10,233 bases of DNA from NCBI GenBank assembly GCA_020847015.1, contig JADLCW010000411.1, positions 1 to 10,233 of the forward strand, written 5' to 3'. Below are positions 1 to 5,805 of the stretch, piece after piece (position 1 is the stretch's first letter; every line of letters begins with the position of its first letter). The notes under the pieces are model-generated. The model was not told the DNA's origin. It was given only the letters and a program-made list of their open reading frames with translations, and ran no database searches. Source of the DNA: Thermomicrobiales bacterium. Lineage in GTDB: Bacteria > Chloroflexota > Chloroflexia > Thermomicrobiales > UBA6265. A program made the position numbers and the translations under genes.

Positions 1-47
1 GCTTCGGCGCAAGACCGGCATCGAGCGCGACCCGGCTCGGTGGTTTC

Positions 48-68
48 CGGCGCCGCTGAATGGCGCCG
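48..68 (-). terminator. Short GC hairpin after the decayed SnoaL-like gene
   Basis: CGGCGCC at 48-54 pairs with GGCGCCG at 62-68 across a 7-nt loop. It lies 21 nt beyond the minus-strand stop at 90. No T-rich tract follows on the minus strand, so a role as a terminator is only suggested by position. Confidence 0.3.
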
Positions 69-89
69 CCCCGGCCGATCGCCTGACGG

Positions 90-914
90 CTACGGCGCCG
101 GAGTCGTCACCGCGCCCGCATCCGGCGCCCCGAGTTGCCGGCGCAAACCGAGCGGATCGCCCGATATCGGAGATTTGCCCGCCGCTCAGGCGGAGGATGG
201 TGACGCACTTCCAGGATACGACCCGATCGGTCGCCGCCATCCCCATCAAACCGCCCCGATCCGTGCCGACGACGGTCCAGTAGGCGGCGGCGAGGTCGCC
301 ATCGACGATGACCGGGCCGTGGCTGACGCGCAGGTCGGGCCGGCTGGTTCGCCGCGCCGCAATGCGCCCAGCCAACCCGTCGACGCCAATCGCATCGGGG
401 CTGGTGGCGCGGCGACGCACGCCATCGGCGGCGACGACCGTTCGCATCGGGGTTGGTGGCGCTGCACGGCATCAGCGGCGACGACCGTTCGCAGCGCGGC
501 TTCGTCGCCCTGGTTCCACCCCGCGTCCCGCGTCACCCCGAGCGCGCCTGCCGCGGCCTGATGGTCTTCATCGATTCTGACGCGGACAACGGAGGATGTC
601 GAAGCCATGGCGGCCGCGCCTCCGCCGCGCCGGCGGGATGACGCCGATCGGCTCCTGATGAAACGCCTTCACGCCCCCGGAACCGAACATGGTCGCGAAG
701 TCGGGGGAGCGATGTACGACACATCCGGCGCGAGCATCTCGTCGAGGGTCGATGGGTTCGCGGCGCCCCGCAAATCGTCCGTCCAGGCTCGCGCCGGCGC
801 GGCGACCCCGGTGTCGGCCGGCGGCGCACTGAGCGACTGCGACTGCGGGTGCGGCAGGCAGCCCCCGCGATCGAGATCGCGGCGATCGGCGACGATGCCG
901 CGCGCGAACCTCAT
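90..914 (-). pseudogene. Decayed gene for a two-domain SnoaL-like (ester cyclase/NTF2-fold) protein
   Basis: No frame is open across this stretch, but three minus-strand frames together spell a two-domain SnoaL-like protein. The original start is probably the ATG at 914, with GGGAGG at 926-921. Frame A (914-669) reads LDEMLAPDVSYIAPP and stops just after a G5 run (674-678). The next frame continues GVKAF, then HQEPIGVIPP and GFDILR, which are a SnoaL domain's middle and end with about 30-35 residues missing between them. A further shift near 575-590 gives RIDEDHQAAAGALG, then the second domain's start, GWNQGDEAALRTVVAADAV. A tandem duplication (391-489) shifts frame again into DLAAAYWTVVGTDRGGLMG and CVTILRLSGGQIS. 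A last shift near 160-176 gives GDPLGLRRQLGA and the stop at 92-90. SnoaL-like folds include polyketide cyclases and many proteins of unknown role, so the substrate cannot be named. Sequencing error could explain some of the shifts, but not easily the deletion and the duplication. Confidence 0.75.
391..489. repeat. Imperfect tandem duplication, 52-bp and 47-bp copies
   Basis: The copy at 391-442 and the copy at 443-489 both start CGCATCGGGG and end CGGCGACGACCGTT. They differ by a 5-bp insertion in the first copy (near 411-415) and about four substitutions. The repeat lies inside the decayed SnoaL-like gene. On the minus strand both copies encode TVVAAD when read at the same phase. Because the unit is not a multiple of three, the second copy throws the reading frame off. 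Confidence 0.85.
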
Positions 915-1045
915 GCCATTCCTCCCACCGTATGTCGCGCGTTGGGCCGACTGCCAGCGTAGCGCGGGTCACGAGATCTCGCATGGTCTGACGCCGACCG
1001 CCGATAGCACGAGCGGCATTTCCGCGCCCGTGACCAATGGGGGGG

Positions 1046-1051
1046 TATCAT
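1046..1051 (+). promoter_or_regulatory. Possible -10 element for the GT2-methyltransferase-GT39 block
   Basis: TATCAT matches the TATAAT consensus at five of six positions in an otherwise very GC-rich spacer. No convincing -35 box sits 16-18 nt upstream. Transcription starting about 7 nt downstream would leave a leader of roughly 35 nt before the ATG at 1092, which agrees with choosing that start over the ATG at 1050. Confidence 0.25.
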
Positions 1052-1091
1052 GGTCCGGATCGTCGCGATCGAGGGGGGAGGAACGACGCCG

Positions 1092-1865
1092 ATGTGGAAC
1101 GGAAAACGGGTCTCCGTGATTCTGATGACCTACGCCGAACGAGATTCGATCCGCACCGTCATCGACGGCTTCTATGCCACCGGTTACGTCGATGAGGTGC
1201 TCGTCATCAACAATAACGCCCAGGAAGGCACCGCCGAAGAAGTCGCGCAGACGCCAGCCCGGCAGGTGTTCGAATCCCGCCAGGGCTACGGGTGGGCGAG
1301 TCGCCGCGGGCTGACCGAGGCCACCGGCGATCTGCTGGTGCTGGCCGAACCGGACGGCACATTTCTCCCTGCCGATATCGTCAAACTTCTGGCCTACAGC
1401 GACGATTGCGACGCCGTGCTCGGCTCGCGCACCACGCGCGAGCTGATCTGGAACGGGGCCAACATGGGGTCGTTCCTCAAATGGGGCAATTGGGCGGTGG
1501 CCAAACTGGTGGAAGGGTTGTTCAACACCAGCCACCTGAGCGACGTCGGCTGCACGTATCGCCTGTTGCGGCGCGATCTGGCGCGGCGGCTGGAGCCGAA
1601 GTTCACGGTTGGCGGCAGTCACTTCGGGCCAGAGTTGATGCTGCTGGTGATCACCTCCGGGGCGCGCTTCGTCGAAGTGCCGGTCAACTATCTGCCGCGC
1701 GTCGGCGTCTCCTCCGTCACTGGCGATCTGCGCAAGGCTATCGTGCTGGGCGTGCAGATGATCGCGTTCATTTTGCGCTTCCGCTTGCGGACGTTGGGGC
1801 AGGCGGCACAACCGCCGCGGCAATCGCTGATGCCGACCCCGGCGGTTGAAGGGGAACGCCGGTGA
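1092..1865 (+). CDS. GT2-family glycosyltransferase, polyprenyl-phosphate sugar transferase type
   Basis: This 257-residue protein has a GT-A fold like dolichol/polyprenyl-phosphate mannosyl- or glucosyltransferases, which move a sugar from a nucleotide donor to a polyprenyl phosphate on the cytoplasmic face of the membrane. The N-terminal strand is KRVSVILMTYAERDSI (5-20), followed by VDEVLVINNNAQEG (33-46) and QGYGWASRRGL (64-74). LAEPDGTF (84-91) occupies the place of the usual DxD metal site. LGSRTTREL (110-118), SDVGCTYRLLRR (150-161) and GGSHFGPELMLL (174-185) follow, with VPVNYLPRVGVSS at 196-208. A hydrophobic stretch at about 216-232 may touch the membrane, but there is no GtrA-like or multi-helix C-terminal domain. 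The ATG at 1092 is preferred because GGGGGGAGGAA precedes it by about 10 nt and the protein then begins as the family does. An in-frame ATG at 1050 would add 14 residues. It is the first gene of a probable three-gene operon. The sugar donor cannot be told from sequence. Confidence 0.88.
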   Translation: MWNGKRVSVILMTYAERDSIRTVIDGFYATGYVDEVLVINNNAQEGTAEEVAQTPARQVFESRQGYGWASRRGLTEATGDLLVLAEPDGTFLPADIVKLLAYSDDCDAVLGSRTTRELIWNGANMGSFLKWGNWAVAKLVEGLFNTSHLSDVGCTYRLLRRDLARRLEPKFTVGGSHFGPELMLLVITSGARFVEVPVNYLPRVGVSSVTGDLRKAIVLGVQMIAFILRFRLRTLGQAAQPPRQSLMPTPAVEGERR

Positions 1866-2581
1866 GCGGCGCCCCGTCGATGCCGCGGCTGGAATCCGAG
1901 CAAACCGATTTCGACCTCGTCGCCGACGCCTACGATGAAAGCCTGCCCGCCCACGTGGTGGAGCACTATCTCGCCAAGCGCGTCGCCTATATCCGCCGCC
2001 ACACCCTCCCCGGGACCGCGCTCGATCTCGGCTGCGGCACCGGCGTGCTGGCCGAGCGGGTGCGCGCCGCCGGCTACGATGTGGTGGCGATGGACCCCTT
2101 TCGCGGCATGCTGAGTCAACTTCGGCATCGGCAGCCGGACTTCCCCGTCGTTCAGGGCAACGGGACCGCACTGCCCTTCCCCGACGCCACCTTCGATCTC
2201 GTCTATTGCGTGGCGGTGATGCATCACATCGCCGACCCGTTGGCGGTGCGGCGCACCCTGGTCGAGATGGCCCGGGTGACGCGCCCCGGCGGCCACGTGC
2301 TGATTTGGGACCACAACCCGCGCAACCCCTATTGGCCGCTGCTGATGCATCGCGTGCCGCAAGACACCGGGGCGGAGCGGTTGATCCCGCAGTCGGAAAT
2401 CACCGCCGGGTTGCGCGCGGGCGGCGCGCAGTTGGTCCGCGCCGATCTGCTCGGGCTGGTTCCCGATTTTGCGCCGCCGCCCTTGCTGGCCCCGGCGGCG
2501 CGGCTGGAGCGAATCGTCGAGCGGGCGCCGGGCTTGCGTTGGTTCTGCGCCCACAACGTCGTGTTGGCCGTCAAAACCTGA
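1862..2581 (+). CDS. Class I SAM-dependent methyltransferase (Methyltransf_11-like)
   Basis: This 239-residue soluble protein has the Rossmann-type SAM methyltransferase core. Motif I is ALDLGCGTG (53-61). The acidic residue after strand 2 is D78 in VVAMDPF. Motif IV is FDLVYCVAVMHHIADP (111-126), followed by RVTRPGGHVLIWDHNP (138-153). The HH after the acidic strand and the phrase ARVTRPGGHVLI are typical of UbiE/Methyltransf_11 small-molecule methyltransferases. Translation most likely starts at the GTG at 1862, which overlaps the stop of the upstream GT2 gene by 4 nt (GTGA), with AAGGGGAA about 6 nt upstream. This implies translational coupling. An ATG at 1880 is a less likely start. Lying between a polyprenol-type glycosyltransferase and a membrane GT-C enzyme, it may methylate a sugar, a lipid carrier or a glycolipid product. 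The acceptor is not identifiable. Confidence 0.88.
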   Translation: MSGAPSMPRLESEQTDFDLVADAYDESLPAHVVEHYLAKRVAYIRRHTLPGTALDLGCGTGVLAERVRAAGYDVVAMDPFRGMLSQLRHRQPDFPVVQGNGTALPFPDATFDLVYCVAVMHHIADPLAVRRTLVEMARVTRPGGHVLIWDHNPRNPYWPLLMHRVPQDTGAERLIPQSEITAGLRAGGAQLVRADLLGLVPDFAPPPLLAPAARLERIVERAPGLRWFCAHNVVLAVKT

Positions 2582-2613
2582 TCCGGGGCGGCGGGTCGGA
2601 GCGAGCGACGACG

Positions 2614-4395
2614 GTGACCGTGTCCCCGGCCCGATTGCCTGAAGACGTTCGTCATCGGCGCTACGCGCCTGGCGCGCTGCCGGCCCGCATAGCCGTTGCC
2701 CGGTGGGCGCACCGCCACGGTCTCATTGCGGCGGTGCTGCTGCTCTATGCCCTCTGCGCCATTCTGTTGCCGACCATGACCCCGGCCGGCGTCGGCGACG
2801 ACTGGGTCTACGTTCGCTCGGTCGAGACGCTGACGCAGACCGGCCAGGTGCGGGTGCTCGATCTCGCGGTGATCACGCTGCTGTTTCAGATCGCCTGGGG
2901 CGCCCTCTTCGCGGCGCTGTTCGGTCCCGGGTTTGGCGTGTTGCGCGTCGCCACGGTGGTCATGACGCTGCTCGGTGGTTGGGCCTGTTATGGGGTGTGC
3001 CGCGAACTGGGCGTGACGCGGGAGCGCAGCGCGCTTGGCGCGGCCGCCTATCTGTTCAACCCGCTGGCCTTTGTGCTGGCCTATACGTTCATGTCCGATC
3101 CCTATTTCACCGCGCTGCTGGTCATCGCGCTGTGGGCCACGTTGCGCGGATTGCGACCAGGCGACGGACGCTGGCTGCTTGCCGGCGGCGTGGTCGCCGC
3201 CAGCGCGTTTCTCGTTCGCCAGCAAGGCGCTCTGATTCCGCCGACCGTGTTGGTCGGAATGGCGCTGGCTGGTCGGTGGCGTCCCACGCGCGCCGGATCG
3301 GTCAATGCGCTACGCATCGCCGGCCCGCTGGCGCTGGCGATGATCGGCTACTACGGCTGGCTGCTGCTGATCCGCGGCGCGCCGGAGCAGCAGCAGCAAT
3401 TCAGCGAAGCCATGATCGATGCCGGATTCGGCCAAAGTCTGCTGCTGGTCGCACGCATGGGGTTCATCTCCCTGATGTACGTGGGGCTGTTTGCGCTGCC
3501 GCTGGCGGCGATCGCGCTCGCCGCTGGATGGCGCGCGCTGATCCCGCGCGGGCGGTTCGGCTGGGTCGCGATCGCCGCCTGGGTCGTGGCGCTGGCGGTC
3601 GGCATCGCTCACTTCGAGCGGCTCGGTCTCCATCCACCGCCGATGCCGCGCATGCCCTACGTGCCGCAGTATCTCTCCCCCGACGGTCTCGGCCCGACCG
3701 ACCTGCGCGGCGGCCGCGTCTGGCTGGTGGGGTGGCCGGCGCTGGCGGTGTTGACCGCCGTCTGCGCCGCGTCGTCGCTCCTGTGGCTGGCGCCGCTGGC
3801 GCGCCGGCTCGACTCGCCGCGCCGGCCAGACCCGGCCGCCGCCGGGGCGCTGGTGATCGCTGCCGTGTTGCTCGGGCAGGCGGCGGGGACGATTCCGCCG
3901 TCGTTTCACTTCCGCAACTGGATCGTCTCGGTGGATCGGTACCTGCTGCCGCTGCTGCCGCTGGCGCTGGCGCTGGGGTTGTGGGCGCTGCGCGGGGCGA
4001 GCCGGGGCAACCGCGCCGCCTGGCTCATCGTCGCCCTGCTCGGCTGCTTTGCCTTCGCCGGCACGCGCGATCTGCTCGTTTTCCAGGGCGCCACGTGGCG
4101 GCTGGCCCAGGCGGCCGTCGACGCGGGCACACCACTGACGCAGCTCGATGCCGGAGCCTCGTGGGACGGCTACCACCTCTACGACTATTCGGTGGCCAAC
4201 CATATTCCCACCCAAACCCCCCACGGTCCCTGGTGGACCGATCTGTTCGCCAAAGCGACCGATTCCACCTTCGTGGTCGCCACGACGCCGCAGGACGGCT
4301 ACGTCTTCGTCGCCGGAATCGAGTACTCATCGTGGTTGCATGGAGGGCCGCAACCGCTCTATCTGCTGCGCCGCGAGGAATCGCCCGCGGGGTGA
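2614..4395 (+). CDS. GT39-like (GT-C fold) integral membrane glycosyltransferase
   Basis: This protein of about 593 residues has roughly a dozen hydrophobic segments, the first at about 36-54 and the last at about 466-484, followed by an extracytoplasmic tail of about 105 residues. Just after the first helix comes GVGDDWVYVRSVETLTQTG (59-77). The Asp pair (62-63) in the first outer loop is the hallmark of the PMT/ArnT-like GT-C fold. FNPLAFVLAYTFMSDPYFTALL (148-169) and DRYLLPLLPL (441-450) also fit the ArnT/GT39-like group. Such enzymes move a sugar from a polyprenyl-phosphate carrier to a protein, lipid or glycan on the outer face of the membrane, which suits the GT2 gene just upstream. The reading frame is open far upstream into the methyltransferase, but that part is nonsense in this frame. 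GTG at 2614 (or 2620) is the best start, 32 nt after the methyltransferase stop, with only a weak GGAG at 2598. The next in-frame ATG falls after the first helix. The substrate is unknown. Confidence 0.82.
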   Translation: MTVSPARLPEDVRHRRYAPGALPARIAVARWAHRHGLIAAVLLLYALCAILLPTMTPAGVGDDWVYVRSVETLTQTGQVRVLDLAVITLLFQIAWGALFAALFGPGFGVLRVATVVMTLLGGWACYGVCRELGVTRERSALGAAAYLFNPLAFVLAYTFMSDPYFTALLVIALWATLRGLRPGDGRWLLAGGVVAASAFLVRQQGALIPPTVLVGMALAGRWRPTRAGSVNALRIAGPLALAMIGYYGWLLLIRGAPEQQQQFSEAMIDAGFGQSLLLVARMGFISLMYVGLFALPLAAIALAAGWRALIPRGRFGWVAIAAWVVALAVGIAHFERLGLHPPPMPRMPYVPQYLSPDGLGPTDLRGGRVWLVGWPALAVLTAVCAASSLLWLAPLARRLDSPRRPDPAAAGALVIAAVLLGQAAGTIPPSFHFRNWIVSVDRYLLPLLPLALALGLWALRGASRGNRAAWLIVALLGCFAFAGTRDLLVFQGATWRLAQAAVDAGTPLTQLDAGASWDGYHLYDYSVANHIPTQTPHGPWWTDLFAKATDSTFVVATTPQDGYVFVAGIEYSSWLHGGPQPLYLLRREESPAG

Positions 4396-4418
4396 GTTTC
4401 GGATTGCCCCGCCGGTGC

Positions 4419-4424
4419 TAGACT
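4419..4424 (+). promoter_or_regulatory. Possible extended -10 element upstream of pdxH
   Basis: TGCTAGACT (4416-4424) has the TGnTAnnnT form of an extended -10 and lies 20 nt before the pdxH ATG. The -35 position shows only a poor TTTCGG at 4397. Transcription from here would leave a very short leader that still includes AGGAGG. This is a weak prediction. Confidence 0.25.
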
Positions 4425-4444
4425 CGCCGCCAGGAGGAGCCACG

Positions 4445-5104
4445 ATGAGCGAATCGAACCGCGCCGCGACCCCCATCGCCGACATCCACACCGAATATGC
4501 GCTGGGTGGACTGGATATCGGCGATCTCGCCGCCGACCCCATCGTCCAGTTCGGCGTATGGCTGGAGACGGCGCGGGAATCCGGCTGGCCGGAACCCAAC
4601 GCCATGACCGTCGCCACCGCCGACGCCGAGGGGCAACCCAGCGCCCGGGTCGTGCTGCTGAAGGCGTTCGATGCGCGCGGCTTCGTCTTCTACACCAACT
4701 ACGACAGCCACAAGGGGCGCGATCTCGCCGTCAACCCCAAGGCGGCGCTCGAGTTCTTCTGGCCGTGGCAGGAGCGGCAAATTCGCATCTCCGGCGCGGC
4801 CGAGCGGGTCAGCCGCGATGAGTCGCTCGCCTACTTTCACAGCCGGCCGCTCGGCAGCCAACTGGGGGCGAATCTCTCCCGCCAGAGCCAGGTCATCCCC
4901 GATCGCGCGGCGCTGGAGCGCGAATTCGCCCGGTTGCAAGCGCTCTACGGCGACGGCGCCGTACCGCTGCCCGACAACTGGGGCGGCTACCGGGTGATTC
5001 CCGCGGAAATCGAGTTTTGGCAAGGGCGACCCAGCCGCCTGCACGATCGCCTGCGCTACCGGCGCACCGGCGATGGCTGGGCGATCGAACGCCTCGCACC
5101 GTAA
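4445..5104 (+). CDS. pdxH: Pyridoxamine/pyridoxine 5'-phosphate oxidase
   Basis: This enzyme oxidises pyridoxine or pyridoxamine 5'-phosphate to pyridoxal 5'-phosphate with FMN and oxygen, the last step of de novo and salvage vitamin B6 synthesis in the cytosol. The 219-residue length is normal for PdxH. FMN- and substrate-binding motifs appear in order: RVVLLKAF (68-75), GFVFYTNYDSHKGRDL (79-94), WQERQIRISGAAERV (108-122), YFHSRPLGSQLGANLSRQSQ (130-149) and the C-terminal block from NWGGYRVIPAEIEFWQG (178-194) through SRLHDRLRYRR (197-207) to WAIERLAP (212-219). The ATG at 4445 has a strong AGGAGG at 4432-4437, and the protein begins there as the family does. The Uma2-family gene starts 11 nt after the stop, so the two are probably co-transcribed. 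The product PLP is a cofactor of alpha-glucan phosphorylase, encoded elsewhere in the window, but no direct link is visible. Confidence 0.97.
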   Translation: MSESNRAATPIADIHTEYALGGLDIGDLAADPIVQFGVWLETARESGWPEPNAMTVATADAEGQPSARVVLLKAFDARGFVFYTNYDSHKGRDLAVNPKAALEFFWPWQERQIRISGAAERVSRDESLAYFHSRPLGSQLGANLSRQSQVIPDRAALEREFARLQALYGDGAVPLPDNWGGYRVIPAEIEFWQGRPSRLHDRLRYRRTGDGWAIERLAP

Positions 5105-5115
5105 GGAGGCGCCGC

Positions 5116-5658
5116 ATGACCGCGACCGCGCTGATGACCGCCGAAGAGCTCTACGCGCTGCCGGAGGATGAACGGGGCGAACTGGTTCGGGGGGAGATGC
5201 GGCTCGTGGCTCCCGTCAATATCGACCATGTCATCGTTGTCGGTCGGCTAATTGGTCGCCTGGAGCCGTTTTGCCGGGCTCACGACCTCGGCATCATCGG
5301 TCCGGAAGGTGGGTTCAAGCTGGCGCGCGACCCGGATGTGGTGTTGGCTCCGGATGTCGCCTATATCCGGGCCGATCGGGTGCCGCCGCGCGGCCAGCGA
5401 ACCGGTTTTCAGGAGATCGTCCCGGACCTCGCCGTCGAGGTCGCCTCCCCCGGCGATTCGGCCAGCGAGATGACCGAGCGGGTGCGCATCTACCTCGAAG
5501 CCGGCGTTCGCCTGGTGTGGGTGATCGATCCCGTTTCGGAAACGGCCACGGTCTACGCCGCCGACCGCAGCGCCCGCCTGCTGCTCCCCGGCGACGTGCT
5601 GGAAGGCGGCGACGTGCTGCCGGACTTCGCCCTGCCCCTGGACGACCTCTTCGCCTGA
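5116..5658 (+). CDS. Uma2-family protein (PD-(D/E)XK nuclease fold, DUF820)
   Basis: This 180-residue protein belongs to the Uma2 family, which has a restriction-endonuclease-like fold and is abundant in Chloroflexota and Cyanobacteria. Its cellular role is not established. The family pattern is complete: ELVRGEMRLVAP (22-33), H38 at the start of a long helix, EGGFKL (64-69), APDVAYI with D80 (78-84), PDLAVEVASP with E108 (103-112), YLEAGVRLVWVIDP (126-139) and DVLPDFALPLDDLF (166-179). The residue before VRIY in ERVRIYLEAG is R122, where many relatives carry Lys in a DK or EK pair. If that Lys is the catalytic one, activity here may be altered. The ATG at 5116 has AAGGAGG ending 6 nt upstream and begins just as the pdxH frame closes. 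No partner DNA-binding or toxin-antitoxin gene is next to it. Confidence 0.93.
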   Translation: MTATALMTAEELYALPEDERGELVRGEMRLVAPVNIDHVIVVGRLIGRLEPFCRAHDLGIIGPEGGFKLARDPDVVLAPDVAYIRADRVPPRGQRTGFQEIVPDLAVEVASPGDSASEMTERVRIYLEAGVRLVWVIDPVSETATVYAADRSARLLLPGDVLEGGDVLPDFALPLDDLFA

Positions 5659-5805
5659 TCGGGCGTGGTCGGCGCTCCCCGGTGGATGCGCCCTCCTGAA
5701 CGCAGCATCCCTGCGAGGTTGCGATTGCTCTCAATAGCTTCTGGCGGCGGTTCTGCGGTTCGCAACGGGTCCGGGATCCGCCGGGATTCGATCGAGGAGC
5801 GGTTC

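Noticed and set aside
40..561. Plus-strand open frame of 173 codons over the decayed gene
   Set aside because: The peptide is low-complexity Ala/Arg/Pro/Gly with no family resemblance, while the minus strand spells SnoaL-like motifs across the same bases.
972..981. Palindrome CGAGATCTCG in the divergent spacer as an operator
   Set aside because: A single 10-bp palindrome is expected by chance at this composition, and no second copy or nearby regulator gene supports it.
1050..1091. Upstream ATG as the start of the GT2 gene
   Set aside because: The 14 added residues do not resemble the family N-terminus, the ATG overlaps a possible -10 box, and the ATG at 1092 has GGAGGAA upstream. It is not fully excluded.
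969..2171. Minus-strand open frame of 400 codons opposite the GT2 and methyltransferase genes
   Set aside because: It is antisense to two well-recognised genes and its peptide is compositionally biased (Arg, His, Gln), as expected of a GC-rich shadow frame.
3310..4224. Minus-strand open frame of 304 codons opposite the membrane transferase
   Set aside because: The Arg/Gln/Pro-rich peptide is the complement of Leu/Ala-rich membrane helices. No motifs are present.
2703..4421. Plus-strand open frame of 572 codons, one frame off the membrane transferase
   Set aside because: It gives an Arg/Ala-rich shadow peptide. The true frame shows membrane helices and the GDDW motif.
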